In this document: in pieces, positions 25,881 to 35,558 of the stretch
Position numbering within the stretch: the stretch's first letter is position 1
Layout of the letters: each line of letters opens with the position of its first letter
DNA from: Caldinitratiruptor microaerophilus
Lineage (GTDB): Bacteria; Bacillota; Sulfobacillia; Symbiobacteriales; ZC4RG38
NCBI RefSeq assembly: GCF_025999835.1
Contig: NZ_AP025628.1
Location: 1,736,001-1,800,000, forward strand
Length of the DNA: 64,000 nucleotides
Direction: 5' to 3'
Program-made: the position numbers and the translations under genes
The notes under the pieces: model-generated
What the model was told of the DNA's origin: nothing
The model's database searches: none
Seen by the model: only the letters and a program-made list of their open reading frames with translations

Positions 25881-27059
25881 TCAGCCGATGCGAACCTGGG
25901 CGGTCATACGGTCCAGCGCCTCCTGCAGGCGCTCGTCCGGGAGGCAGAGGGACAGCCGGACGTAGCCCTCGCCGCCGGGCCCGTATCCGATCCCCGGCGT
26001 TACCACCACCCCGGCCTTCTCCAGCAGAAGGGTGGCGAAGCTCGTCGACGTGTGCCCCGCCGGCACCGGCACCCAGAGGTAGAAGGTCCCCCTAGGCGCC
26101 TCCACGTCGAGCCCCATCCGGCGCAGGGCCTGCACCGCCATGTCGCGGCGGCGGGCGTAGACCGCGTTCATCCGGCGGATGAACGCCTCCGCCTCCGGTG
26201 ACTCCAGCGCGGCGGCCGCGGCCATCTGGATGGCGGTGAACTGGCCGGAGTCCAGGTTCGTCTTCACGATCCCCAGCGCCCGGTACAGGGCATCCGCATT
26301 CCCGACCGCGGCCGCGATGCGCCACCCGGTCATGTTGAACGGCTTGGAAAGGGACCAGAACTCGACGGTCACGTCCCGGGCGCCGGGGACCTCGAGGGCG
26401 CTCGGGGCCACAAAGCCGTCGAAGGTCATCTCCGAGTAGGCGTTGTCGCTCACCAGGAGGATGTCGTGCTGCCGGCAGAAGGCCACGGCCTCTTCGTAGA
26501 AGGCGCGGTCGGCCACCGCGCCCGTCGGGTTGTTGGGATAGTTCACGAAGAGCAGCTTGGCCCGGCGGGCCACGTCCGTCGGGATGGCCCCCAGGTCCGG
26601 CAGGAAGCCGCGCTCCCGCCGGAGCGGCATCACGTACGGTTCACCGCCGGCCAGCCGGGTCTGCGTGAGGTACACGGGGTAGGCCGGGTCCGGCACCAGC
26701 ACGACGTCGCCGGGGTCCACGTAGGCCCAGATGAGGTGCGCGAGGCCCTCCTTCGAGCCGATGAGGGCCAGGACCTCCCGGTCGGGGTCGATCTCGACCC
26801 CGAACCGGCGGCGGTAGAAAGACGCCACGGCGCGGCGGAAGGCCGGGTGCCCCTCGTAGTCGGGGTAGCGGTGCCAGCGGGGATCCCGGATCTCCTGCGC
26901 CATCCGCTCGACCACGAAGTCGGGGGTGGGCAGGTCCGGGTCGCCGATGCCGAGGGAGATCACGTCCACCCCTCGCGCCGCCACCTCACGGCGCTTGCGG
27001 TCGATCTCGGCGAACAGGTAGGGCGGGACGGACTCGATCCGTCGGGCAGGCCTGGGCAC
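25881..27059 (-). CDS. dapL: LL-diaminopimelate aminotransferase
   Basis: 392 residues, class I/II PLP aminotransferase. 'SLGIGDPDLPTPDFVVE', 'YPDYEGHPAFRRAVASFY', 'NYPNNPTGAVA', PLP Lys in 'SLSKPFNMTGWRIAAAVGN'. Adjacent dapF, 14 bases away, supports the DapL call: it converts tetrahydrodipicolinate straight to LL-DAP, which DapF then epimerises. Without that context it could pass as an aspartate or alanine aminotransferase. Start GTG 27059 with GAGGAGGCGAGG upstream. Confidence 0.88.
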   Translation of the reverse strand: MPRPARRIESVPPYLFAEIDRKRREVAARGVDVISLGIGDPDLPTPDFVVERMAQEIRDPRWHRYPDYEGHPAFRRAVASFYRRRFGVEIDPDREVLALIGSKEGLAHLIWAYVDPGDVVLVPDPAYPVYLTQTRLAGGEPYVMPLRRERGFLPDLGAIPTDVARRAKLLFVNYPNNPTGAVADRAFYEEAVAFCRQHDILLVSDNAYSEMTFDGFVAPSALEVPGARDVTVEFWSLSKPFNMTGWRIAAAVGNADALYRALGIVKTNLDSGQFTAIQMAAAAALESPEAEAFIRRMNAVYARRRDMAVQALRRMGLDVEAPRGTFYLWVPVPAGHTSTSFATLLLEKAGVVVTPGIGYGPGGEGYVRLSLCLPDERLQEALDRMTAQVRIG

Positions 27060-27073
27060 GTTCCCTCGCCTCC

Positions 27074-27958
27074 TCAGCTCCGGGCGGCGGCCTCTCGCCG
27101 CCAGTCCCGCGTGAACTCGCCGCGGCAGACCTCGTTGGCGGGGCCGGTCTGGTAGACGTGTCCGTCCTCCGCCCACTCCACGCGCAGGGTCCCGCCGGGA
27201 AGGTGCACGTCCGCGGTGCGCCCGGACCGCCCCGTCAGGCTGGCGGCGACGAGCGCGGCGCAGGCGCCGGTCCCGCAGGCCAGCGTGATCCCGCTTCCCC
27301 GCTCCCAGGTGCGCATCCGCAGCTCGCCCGGCCCCTCGGGGCGGACGAAGTGCACGTTCGTGCGCTGGGGAAACAGGGGATGGTGCTCCAGAGCGGGCCC
27401 CACGTGCGCCAGGTCGATCCGGTCCAGGTCCGCGTCGGTGAAGATCACGATGTGGGGGTTGCCCATGGAGACCGCCGCGAACGTGAACGACTCGCCGGCC
27501 GCTTCCACCGTCTCGGCGAGGACCGGCCCGCGCTCGGGTCCGGTCAGCGGGATCTCGGTGCTCCGCAGGCGGGGCGGGCCCATGTCCACCCGGACTCCCT
27601 GCACCCGGCCGGCCTCGTCCAGGACGATCTCGGGGACCACCGGGCCGGCCAGCGTCTGCACGCGGATCCGGGTCTTGCGCACGAGCCCGCGTTCGAAGGC
27701 CAGCCGGGCGAACGAGCGCATGCCGTTGCCGCACATCTCGCCCTCGCTCCCGTCGGCGTTGAACATGCGGAAGCGGAGGTCGAAGCCCGGCTCGGTGGGA
27801 GGGAGGATGACGATGAGGCCGTCGGCGCCGACACCGAAGTGCCGGTCGCTGACGGCCCGGGCGAGAACTGGGAACTCCTCCTCGGGAAGGCGCTCGGCGA
27901 AGTTGTCAATGAAGATGTAGTCGTTCCCGAGCCCTTCCATCTTGGTGAAGCGAACCAA
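27074..27958 (-). CDS. dapF: Diaminopimelate epimerase
   Basis: 294 residues. The two catalytic cysteines are in 'GEMCGNGMRSFARLA' and 'LACGTGACAALVAA'. The start 'RFTKMEGLGNDYIFID' is typical. Converts LL-DAP to meso-DAP for lysine and peptidoglycan. TTG 27958. First gene of the long leftward cluster, 50 bases below a near-consensus promoter. Confidence 0.97.
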   Translation of the reverse strand: MVRFTKMEGLGNDYIFIDNFAERLPEEEFPVLARAVSDRHFGVGADGLIVILPPTEPGFDLRFRMFNADGSEGEMCGNGMRSFARLAFERGLVRKTRIRVQTLAGPVVPEIVLDEAGRVQGVRVDMGPPRLRSTEIPLTGPERGPVLAETVEAAGESFTFAAVSMGNPHIVIFTDADLDRIDLAHVGPALEHHPLFPQRTNVHFVRPEGPGELRMRTWERGSGITLACGTGACAALVAASLTGRSGRTADVHLPGGTLRVEWAEDGHVYQTGPANEVCRGEFTRDWRREAAARS

Positions 27959-28008
27959 TCCCCCCGAACCCCCTCGGTCAAGCCTCCTGGAGCCCGTCGA
28001 ACACGACC

Positions 28009-28038
28009 ATTATAGAGCGGCGCCTCCCGCACCGTCAA
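28009..28038 (-). promoter_or_regulatory. Promoter of the dapF-dapL-yicC-remA-gmk-rpoZ-coaBC-priA-def-fmt unit
   Basis: TTGACG (28038-28033), 18-bp spacer, consensus TATAAT (28014-28009). No other good promoter or terminator was seen before the fmt-yugP gap. Confidence 0.85.
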
Positions 28039-28088
28039 AACCGGCCCCGCTCGGATCGCCTCGCGCATGGTTGCGGGAGGAGACCGGG

Positions 28089-28970
28089 CTAGCCGGCCTG
28101 ACGGCGCAGGATGTCCAGGACCTGGGGGTCGATCCGCCCCATCGCCGTCAGATCCCGCTCCTCGAAGTTCTCGCGCCCGATCCAGCGCTCGAGCGCCTGC
28201 CGCACCTCTTCACGACCGGCGGCCGCCGTGTCGAGGAAGCCGAGCCTGGCCAGGTGGCCGGCGATCTCGTTCCACAGGGCGTCGTCGAGGACCACGGCGG
28301 TCTCCGGGTCGGCCTTCTCGAAGTAGAGCCGCCAGAGGCCCAGGAGGCGCTCGAGTTCGGCGAAGGGATCGGGGTGGTCGTCCACCCGCAGGTCGATCAG
28401 CCGGTCGTTGAACCCTCCGTACCCGCCCTTCTCCTTGACCACCAGCAGGGCGGCCGACTGCTTGCCCCGGGTGTCGCCGCCCTCCCGCTGGCCGGCCTTG
28501 AGCGCCTCCAGGAGTCGGACGGAGAGGGGGCCGGCCGTCGACAGGAAGGTCTCGGCCATGGCCTCCACCACGCGGGGTCCGGCCAGGATGTTGCCCTGGC
28601 AGGCGAAGCCGTCGCCGGTCACGCTGCCGGCCCACGGCATGCACTTCGCGCCGGTGAAGCTGGCGGCCCGGCCCTGCGCGTCGACGATGCCGACCTGGCG
28701 CAGGTCCCGGTCGGGGTCTTCGGCGACGAGCCGGTCCAGCACCTCCTGGGCCGACAGCCCGCCGGCCAGGAGCTCGAGGCCCTTCGGCCCGTAGGTGGTG
28801 TTGGCGAAGGACTGGGTCGCGATCGCGCCGACCCCGGCCCGGGCCCATGGCACCACCGCGCCCACCGCGAGGAACCGGGACTGCACCGCGACTCCCCACT
28901 CGCCCGCCACGGGGTCCCGGGCAACGATGGAGAACGTGGCAACCGGCGGATCGGCATGAGTGCTGCGCAC
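28089..28970 (-). CDS. DUF1028 family protein (Ntn-hydrolase-like)
   Basis: 293 residues. Residues 1-215 carry the DUF1028 pattern: 'FSIVARDPVAGEWGVAVQSR', 'VPWARAGVGAIATQS', 'YGPKGLELLAGG', 'GFACQGNILAG', 'GGDTRGKQSAALLVVKE', 'DLRVDDHPDPFAELERLL'. About 75 extra C-terminal residues resemble the helical tail found on some members. Function unknown; the fold is related to N-terminal-nucleophile hydrolases. GTG start with GGGAGGA. It follows dppC by 13 bases, so it is the last gene of a peptide-uptake operon, suggesting peptide or amide hydrolysis (inference). Confidence 0.88.
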   Translation of the reverse strand: MRSTHADPPVATFSIVARDPVAGEWGVAVQSRFLAVGAVVPWARAGVGAIATQSFANTTYGPKGLELLAGGLSAQEVLDRLVAEDPDRDLRQVGIVDAQGRAASFTGAKCMPWAGSVTGDGFACQGNILAGPRVVEAMAETFLSTAGPLSVRLLEALKAGQREGGDTRGKQSAALLVVKEKGGYGGFNDRLIDLRVDDHPDPFAELERLLGLWRLYFEKADPETAVVLDDALWNEIAGHLARLGFLDTAAAGREEVRQALERWIGRENFEERDLTAMGRIDPQVLDILRRQAG

Positions 28971-28983
28971 GAGACATTCCTCC

Positions 28984-29913
28984 CTAGCGATCCTTCAGCC
29001 GGGGGTCCAGGGCGTCCCGGAGACCGTCACCTGCCAGGTTCAGCGCCAGCACCACGAGGAAGATGGCCATGCCGGGCAGGAGCGACAGATGCGGGGCCGT
29101 GCGGATGTACTTGCGGCCGTCGCTCAGCATGACCCCCCACTCGGCGGTGGGAGGCTGGGCACCCAGGCCCAGGAAACTCATCCCGGCCGCCGCCGTGATC
29201 ATCCAGCCCACGTCGAGCGTGGCGGCCACGATGATCGGGGAGAGGACGTTTGGCAGGATGTGGCGGACCAGGATGCGCCAGTCGGGGGCCCCCAGGGCGT
29301 GCTGGGCCTCGATGAACTCCCGGTCCCTGAGCGCCAGCACCTGACCGCGCGCGATCCGGGCGTAGTACGGGATGCCCGTGATGGCGACGGCCAGCATGGC
29401 GTTCGTGAGGCCAGGCCCCAGGGCGGCGATGATGGCGATGGCGAGGAGCACGTACGGGAACGCCATCAGGATGTCGACACCCCGCATCGCCACGGCGTCG
29501 AACGGCCCGCGGTAGTAGCCGGCCAGGACCCCGATGATCACCCCGACCACCATCGCCTCCAGGGTGGCGAGGAAACCGACTCCGACGGAGAGGCGAGTCC
29601 CCCACAGAAGGCGACTCAGGACGTCGCGGCCGAGTTCGTCGGTGCCGAGGAGGTGCCCGGGCGTTCCGGGGGGCCGCAGGCGCAGGGTCAGGTCGACGTC
29701 CCGGGTCGGGTGGTACGGGGCGATCCAGGGAGCCAGGAGGCCGAGGAGCACCACGACCACGAGAAAGGCGAGTCCGGCCACGGCGAACCGGTCGCGCCTC
29801 AGCCGCCTCCAGACCGTCCTCCAGCCGCCTCCCCCCGGCATGGGCGCACGTCCGGGTTCCGGCGGCGACGGCGCGGAACCGGCCAAGTCAGCAAGATGGG
29901 GCTCTGCGCTCAC
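28984..29913 (-). CDS. Oligopeptide/dipeptide ABC transporter permease, DppC type
   Basis: 309 residues. A cytoplasmic, Pro-rich N terminus precedes a first helix ('FAVAGLAFLVVVVLLGLLA') and a BPD_transp_1 domain with 'GTDELGRDVLSRLLWGTRLS' and the coupling (EAA-type) loop 'EAQHALGAPDWRILVRHILP'. Start GTG 29913 chosen because GGGGG lies seven bases upstream; a longer start would overlap dppB by 35 bases. Operon order is dppA-dppB-dppC-DUF1028; no ATPase subunit genes are here. Confidence 0.92.
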   Translation of the reverse strand: MSAEPHLADLAGSAPSPPEPGRAPMPGGGGWRTVWRRLRRDRFAVAGLAFLVVVVLLGLLAPWIAPYHPTRDVDLTLRLRPPGTPGHLLGTDELGRDVLSRLLWGTRLSVGVGFLATLEAMVVGVIIGVLAGYYRGPFDAVAMRGVDILMAFPYVLLAIAIIAALGPGLTNAMLAVAITGIPYYARIARGQVLALRDREFIEAQHALGAPDWRILVRHILPNVLSPIIVAATLDVGWMITAAAGMSFLGLGAQPPTAEWGVMLSDGRKYIRTAPHLSLLPGMAIFLVVLALNLAGDGLRDALDPRLKDR

Positions 29914-29926
29914 TCCGGTTCCCCCT

Positions 29927-30883
29927 CTAGCCGTACCGGATACGCGGGTCCACGACCGCATAGAGCAGGTCGACTACGAGGTTGACGAGCACGTAGGAGG
30001 ACGCCACCAGGAGGACGGCCCCCTGGACTAGCGGAAAGTCCCGCGCCTGGATGCCGTTGACCATGAGGAGGCCGATGCCCGGCCAGGAGAAGACCATCTC
30101 CACCATCACAGCGCCGCTCAGGAGGTATCCGACCTGCATCCCGACGACCGTGATGACCGGGATGAGCGCGTTGCGAAGGGCGTGCCGGTAGATGACGGCG
30201 CGCTCGGGCAGGCCCTTGGCCCGGGCGGTCGTGATGAACTCCTGGCGGATTACCTCCACGAGGCTGGAGCGGGTCATCCGGCCGATCACGGCCGCCGCGC
30301 CGGTCGCCAGGGTGAGAGAGGGAAGGACCATGTGGGCCAGAGTGTCCAGCACCCCGGTGGTGTTCGGGGAGTTCATCCCGGAGACGGGGAGGATGGGCCA
30401 CCGCAATCCGAAAAGGATCTGGAGCACGATCCCGAGCCAGAACACGGGGAGGCAGAAGCCCACGAGGGCCAGCAGCATCCCGGCGCGATCGGCCAGGCTG
30501 TACTGGCGTGTGGCGGAGACGACCCCGGCGGCCAGTCCGAGAACCACCGCCAGGACCGTGCTGCCCACCGTGAGGAGCGCCGTGGCCCCGAAGCGCTGCA
30601 GGACCAGAGGCAGCACCTCACGCTTGAGCTGCAGGGAGCGCCCCCAGTTCCCGGCCAACACGTTCCCGAGCCACCGGAGGTACTGGACGACCAGCGGCTG
30701 GTCGAGGCCCAGCTCGTGGCGAAGCCGGGCGAGGGATTCTTCAGTGGCCTTTGGACCCAGGATGATCTGGGCCGGGTCGCCGGGGGCCAGGTGCATGATG
30801 AGGAACACCAGCACCGTGACCCCCAGCAGGACCGGGACGAGCGCGGCGAGACGCCTCAGGGCGTACCGGACGAGCGGGCTCAA
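29927..30883 (-). CDS. Oligopeptide/dipeptide ABC transporter permease, DppB type
   Basis: 318 residues, about six membrane helices. 'RYALRRLAALVPVLLGVTVL' and 'FLIMHLAPGDPAQIILGP' form the typical DppB N terminus; 'TTARAKGLPERAVIYRHALR' is the ATPase-coupling loop and 'VFSWPGIGLLMVNGIQARDF' the conserved C-terminal segment. TTG start overlaps the stop of the binding-protein gene as TTGA. Confidence 0.94.
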   Translation of the reverse strand: MSPLVRYALRRLAALVPVLLGVTVLVFLIMHLAPGDPAQIILGPKATEESLARLRHELGLDQPLVVQYLRWLGNVLAGNWGRSLQLKREVLPLVLQRFGATALLTVGSTVLAVVLGLAAGVVSATRQYSLADRAGMLLALVGFCLPVFWLGIVLQILFGLRWPILPVSGMNSPNTTGVLDTLAHMVLPSLTLATGAAAVIGRMTRSSLVEVIRQEFITTARAKGLPERAVIYRHALRNALIPVITVVGMQVGYLLSGAVMVEMVFSWPGIGLLMVNGIQARDFPLVQGAVLLVASSYVLVNLVVDLLYAVVDPRIRYG

Positions 30884-32520
30884 GGCTGGATGTCCACCGT
30901 CTCGAACCGGAATACGCCGGTCGGATGCAGCTGGAAGCCCTTGATCGACTTCTTGTACGCTACGATCTGGGTCTCGTGGTCCACCCAGATCCAGGGGGCG
31001 TCCGCCACGAGAAGCTTCAGCGCCTCCTCGTACAGGGGCTGGCGCTCCGCCTGGGTGCGCAGCCGCTGGGCCTGCTTCAGGAGTTGGTCGGCCTTCGGGT
31101 TCGAGTAGTAACCCAGGTTGAAACCGTTCGGGGGGGCCTGGTCGCTTGCGAGGAGGTAGTGGAGGAAGTTGTCCGGGTCGCCGTTGTCACCGATCCACGA
31201 CATCTCGAACATCTCGGGCAGCGAGGACTTGTCGCCCATCACCTTGTCGAGGTAAGTGCCCCACTCGAAGGTCTGGATCCGGGTCTGGATGCCCACAGCC
31301 TGGAGGTCCGCCTGGATGGCCGTCGCCATCTCCCTGGGCTGCTGCATACCGGAGCCCGACTCCGGTACCCAGAATTCGGCGGAGAAACCGTTCGGATAAC
31401 CCGCTTCCGCCAGCAGCTGCTTTGCCTTCTCCGGGTCGTACGGGTATTGCGGCACGTCCTTCGTGTAACCCCACACCACCGGCGGCAGCGGACCTGTGGC
31501 AAGGACGCCGGTACTACGCAAGAGCTGCTCCACGATAGCCTTGCGGTTGACCGCGTAGTTCACGGCCTGCCGGACCTTCGGATTGTCGAAAGGAGGCTTG
31601 GTGGCGTTGAGCACCACGTACCAGACGTGCATCCCCGGCTGCTCCTGGACCTCGTACTGCGGGTTCTGCTTCAGCCGGGCGAGGTCCTCCGGCGGGATGC
31701 CCACGATGAAGTCGAGCTGGCCAGCTTCGAACTCGGTGAGCCGGGCCTGGTCCTCGATCACGGGCCGGTAGATGACCTGGTCGATCTTCGGAGCACCCTT
31801 CCAGTACTCCGGGTTCTTCTCCAGGACGACCTCGACGCCCGGCGTCCAGCGCACGAAGCGGAACGGGCCCGTCCCAACCGGGTGCTTGGTGAAGTCCTTG
31901 CCGTACTTCTTCACGGCCTCCGGACTCACGATGCTGGCCGCGTGGATCGCGAGGTTGGAAAGGAAGGGAGCATACGGTTCCTTGAGTTCAATCTCTACTG
32001 TATATGGATCCTTGATACGGACCTCTTTTACCTTTCCAAAAGTAAAATCAGCGTAGGCGAACTCACCCGTGTTGTGATAAGGATGATTCGGATCGATCTG
32101 CCGCTCGATCGAGAACTTCACGGCATCGGCGTTGAACTCCGTCCCGTCGTGGAACTTCACGCCCTTGCGCAGGTGGAAGGTGTACACCAGGCCGTCCTGG
32201 GAGATGTCCCACGACTCGGCGAGGCCGGGCTCCAGCTCCGTGCTGCCGTCCTTGAACCGGACGAGCCGGTCGAACATCCCGTCGGCGGCGCGGCTCGAGT
32301 TGTAGTCGGATATCTGGGCAGGGTCCAGGTTCGTCGGTTCCGCCTGCAGCCCCACGACGATGGTCTTGCCGGTCGCCTTCTGGCCCGCCTCGGTCGTCGA
32401 CCCCGCCCCCTGTCCGGGCTTCGTCTCCGCGCCCTGGGAAGCCGGCCGCGTGCACCCGGCCAGGGATCCCAGCAGCAGGGCGGAGGCCAGGACGATGCCA
32501 ATTGCTCTGCGCACTGCCAT
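30880..32520 (-). CDS. Peptide ABC transporter substrate-binding lipoprotein
   Basis: 546 residues, SBP family 5. Lipoprotein signal with lipobox 'LGSLAGC' (Cys 23), then a Gly/Thr/Lys-rich linker. The mature domain has 'GLQAEPTNLDPAQISDYNSS', 'YTFHLRKGVKFHDGTEFNAD', 'PVGTGPFRFVRWTPG' and 'DNPKVRQAVNYAVNRKAIVE'. Peptide specificity is not readable. ATG 32520 or the GTG two codons later (better GAGGGG spacing). A stretch near residues 155-181 (31981-32060) is only about 38% GC. Confidence 0.95.
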   Translation of the reverse strand: MAVRRAIGIVLASALLLGSLAGCTRPASQGAETKPGQGAGSTTEAGQKATGKTIVVGLQAEPTNLDPAQISDYNSSRAADGMFDRLVRFKDGSTELEPGLAESWDISQDGLVYTFHLRKGVKFHDGTEFNADAVKFSIERQIDPNHPYHNTGEFAYADFTFGKVKEVRIKDPYTVEIELKEPYAPFLSNLAIHAASIVSPEAVKKYGKDFTKHPVGTGPFRFVRWTPGVEVVLEKNPEYWKGAPKIDQVIYRPVIEDQARLTEFEAGQLDFIVGIPPEDLARLKQNPQYEVQEQPGMHVWYVVLNATKPPFDNPKVRQAVNYAVNRKAIVEQLLRSTGVLATGPLPPVVWGYTKDVPQYPYDPEKAKQLLAEAGYPNGFSAEFWVPESGSGMQQPREMATAIQADLQAVGIQTRIQTFEWGTYLDKVMGDKSSLPEMFEMSWIGDNGDPDNFLHYLLASDQAPPNGFNLGYYSNPKADQLLKQAQRLRTQAERQPLYEEALKLLVADAPWIWVDHETQIVAYKKSIKGFQLHPTGVFRFETVDIQP

Positions 32521-32725
32521 CCCCCTCGATCTTGTGCTTTATATTTACGAGTTTTGATAGCAGCCCCCGCCGCTTTTCATTCATTCTACCTGCGCGTCCG
32601 GAGCAAAGGCAACCGCCCCACTGATACACCGCCCCAATGATACAGCGCAGCAGAGGGACCCCCGTACCACAGGCCCGCTCCAGGGCGGCGGAGCAGGCGC
32701 CGGCAGCGGCATCGTACGAGATCCA

Positions 32726-35500
32726 TCACCGCGTCGAAGACGTCGGCAGATACGGAATCCCCCGCACCGGCGCCAGCGCGCGCAGGACGAGCAGGGCCTG
32801 CGGAGCGCCGGCCACCGCTGCCACCACGGCCCAGTCCCGCAGGGCCAGCGGGGCGGTCTCCATGACCACCGCCAGGGGTGGCCAGTAGACGGAGGCCAGG
32901 AGGAGCAGGAGGGACGATGCCACCGCCGCGACCAGCCAGGGGTTGGAGTACCACCCCACCTCCCAGATGCTGCGGGTCTCCGACCGGCAGTCGAACACGT
33001 GCACGAGCTGGGCCAGCACCAGCCCGGTGAAGGCGAGCGTGCGGGCCCGGGTCACGTCCCCGGTCCGCAGGCCCCACACGAAGAGGCCGAGCGTGCTCAG
33101 ACCGATCACGAGCCCCCGGGTGAGGATTCGCCGCCCCAGGCCGCGGGCGAAGACGCCCTCGTCGGGGGGCCGGGGCGGGCGCCGCATGACGTCCGGGTCG
33201 GGGGGATCGACCCCGAGGGCGAGGGCGGGGAGACCGTCCGTGACGAGGTTCACCCACAGGATCTGGATCGGCAGGAGCGGCAGCGGCAGGCGGCTCACGG
33301 CGGCGAGGAACATCGTCAGGACCTCGCCGGTGTTGCAGGACAGGAGGTAGCGGATGAACTTGCGGATGTTGTCGTAGATCCCGCGTCCCTCCTCCACCGC
33401 GGCCACGATGGTCGCGTAGTTGTCGTCCGCCAGCACCAGCTGGGACGCCTCCCGGGTGACGTCGGTCCCCGAGAGCCCCATGGCGATGCCGATGTCGGCC
33501 TCCTTGACCGCCGGCGCGTCGTTCACGCCGTCGCCGGTCATGGCAACGACCTCCCCGCGGGCGCGGAAGGCCCGGACGATCCGGAGCTTGTGGGCGGGGG
33601 ACACCCGGGCGAAGACGCGCACACGGCCGGCCGCCTCCTCCAGCTCGCGGTCCGTCAGGCGATCCAGGTCGCTGCCGGTGAGGACCGGGTCGCCTGCCCG
33701 GGCGATGCCGAGCTCGCAGGCGACCGCCCGAGCGGTCGCCGGGTGGTCGCCGGTGATCATCACCGTCCGGATGCCCGCCCGGCTGGCCGCCGCCACGGCC
33801 CGCCGGACCTCGGGCCGCGGCGGGTCGATCATGCCCACCAGGCCGGCGAAGGTGAGATCCTCCTCGAGCGCGTCGGCCGCCTCCCCGAGCGCGTCGGGCT
33901 GGCGCGCGAGCTGCGGGGGCACCTGCCGCAGCGCCACCGCCAGGACGCGCAGCGCCTGCGCGGCGAGACGGTCGGCGGTGGCGGCCACCACCCGCCGGTC
34001 GGACTCCGCGAGCGGCCGCTCCCGCCCGTCGGCCCCCAGGATGCGGGTGCACCGGGCCAGCACCGTGTCCGGCGCCCCCTTGAGGTACAGGGAGAGGTCC
34101 CCGCCCGCCCGGTCCCGCACGACCACCGACATCCGCCGGCGCTCCGGGGTGAACGGCGCCTCGGCCAGGGTCTCCCACGCCGCCCGCAGCCGCGCCGGGT
34201 CCCGACCGGCCTTGGCGGCGGCCACGAGGAGCGCGCCCTCGGTCGGGTCACCCTGGATCGACCATCCCCGGCGCCCGTCCCGCCCGGGGCGGCCCCGGCC
34301 CCCGGCACGCGGCGGCAGGAGGACCGCGTTCGTGCACAGCGCCCCGCCGGCGAGCGTGCGCAGGAGGGCGGGGTGGCCCTCCGGGTCGGCCCGCCGGCCC
34401 TCCAGGAGGAACTCCCCCTCCGGGCGGTATCCGTCGCCGGTGACCTCGTACAGCCGCCCGCCCGCCCACACGGCCCGGACCATCATCTCGTTCCGGGTCA
34501 GCGTCCCGGTCTTGTCGGACAGGATGGCGGTGGCGCAGCCGAGCGTCTCGACGGCCTGGAGCCGCCGCACGATGGCGCGCCGCCGGATCATCCGCTGCAC
34601 GCCCACCGCCAGGGCCACGGTGACGATGGCCGGCAGCCCCTCCGGGATCGCGGCCACGGCGAGGGAGACCCCGGTGAGGAACATCCGGGCGAAGGGCTCC
34701 CCGCGCAGGGCCCCCGCCAGGACCACGACCGAGCACAGCGCCACGCTCACGGCGACGAGCCACCGCCCGAGCTGGGCCAGGCGGCGCTGGAGCGGGGTCG
34801 GCCCCTCCTCCGCCTCCTGGATGAGTCCGGCGATGCGGCCCACCTCGGTCTCCATCCCGGTGGCGACCACGACGGCGTCCCCCCGCCCCCGGGTGACGAC
34901 CGTCCCCATGTAGACCATGTTCCGGCGGTCCCCCAGCGGAGTCTCCGCCGGCCCCCGCCAGCGGGCGTCCTTGGCGACGGGGACGGACTCGCCGGTCAGG
35001 GCCGCCTCGGTCACGGCCAGCGCGTGCGCCCGCAGGAGGCGCGCGTCCGCCGGGACGCGGTCACCGGCCTCGAGCACCAGCACGTCGCCAGGCACCACCT
35101 CCGCCGCGGGCACCGGCTGCACGCGGCCGTCGCGCCGAACCCGGGCGACGGGGGCCGCCAGCTGCCGGAGCGCGGCCAGCGCCTCCTCGGCCCGGTACTC
35201 CTGGGCGAAGCCGAGGAGGGCGTTCAGGACCACGATGGCGATGATCGTGTACGCGTCCGCCCGCTCCCCCATGGCCCAGGAGACGCCCGCCGCCACCAGC
35301 AGCACGAGGACCATGAAGTCCTGGAACTGGGCGAGAAGCAGGTGCCACCACGGGTCCGGCGGTCTCTCCCGCAGGACGTTCGGGCCGGCGACCCCGAGCC
35401 GGCGCCGGGCCTCCCCGCTATCCAGGCCCTCGCCGTCACGGACCCCCAGGACCGCCAGGACCTCGGCGGTTTCCATCGCATGCCAGGCGCGCCCGGACAA
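32726..35500 (-). CDS. Calcium-transporting P-type ATPase (type IIA)
   Basis: 924 residues. Actuator motif 'LTGESVPVAKD', phosphorylation site 'SDKTGTLTRNEMM', nucleotide site 'YLKGAPDTVL', hinge 'MTGDGVNDAPAVKEADIGIA'. The Ca-site residues of SERCA pumps are kept: 'IPEGLPA' (M4), 'NTGEV' (M5), 'WVNLVTDGLPALALG' (M6). A C-terminal block of four helices completes the ten-helix topology. Exports Ca2+; in spore-formers such pumps are expressed in sporulation or stress. TTG 35500 with GGGAGG close by; ATG eight codons later is an alternative. Monocistronic. Confidence 0.95.
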   Translation of the reverse strand: MSGRAWHAMETAEVLAVLGVRDGEGLDSGEARRRLGVAGPNVLRERPPDPWWHLLLAQFQDFMVLVLLVAAGVSWAMGERADAYTIIAIVVLNALLGFAQEYRAEEALAALRQLAAPVARVRRDGRVQPVPAAEVVPGDVLVLEAGDRVPADARLLRAHALAVTEAALTGESVPVAKDARWRGPAETPLGDRRNMVYMGTVVTRGRGDAVVVATGMETEVGRIAGLIQEAEEGPTPLQRRLAQLGRWLVAVSVALCSVVVLAGALRGEPFARMFLTGVSLAVAAIPEGLPAIVTVALAVGVQRMIRRRAIVRRLQAVETLGCATAILSDKTGTLTRNEMMVRAVWAGGRLYEVTGDGYRPEGEFLLEGRRADPEGHPALLRTLAGGALCTNAVLLPPRAGGRGRPGRDGRRGWSIQGDPTEGALLVAAAKAGRDPARLRAAWETLAEAPFTPERRRMSVVVRDRAGGDLSLYLKGAPDTVLARCTRILGADGRERPLAESDRRVVAATADRLAAQALRVLAVALRQVPPQLARQPDALGEAADALEEDLTFAGLVGMIDPPRPEVRRAVAAASRAGIRTVMITGDHPATARAVACELGIARAGDPVLTGSDLDRLTDRELEEAAGRVRVFARVSPAHKLRIVRAFRARGEVVAMTGDGVNDAPAVKEADIGIAMGLSGTDVTREASQLVLADDNYATIVAAVEEGRGIYDNIRKFIRYLLSCNTGEVLTMFLAAVSRLPLPLLPIQILWVNLVTDGLPALALGVDPPDPDVMRRPPRPPDEGVFARGLGRRILTRGLVIGLSTLGLFVWGLRTGDVTRARTLAFTGLVLAQLVHVFDCRSETRSIWEVGWYSNPWLVAAVASSLLLLLASVYWPPLAVVMETAPLALRDWAVVAAVAGAPQALLVLRALAPVRGIPYLPTSSTR

Positions 35501-35558
35501 AGACCTCCCTCCCCGGGGCCCGGAGCCCCCGGGAGAAGGTGTACGCGCCCGGCCAGGG

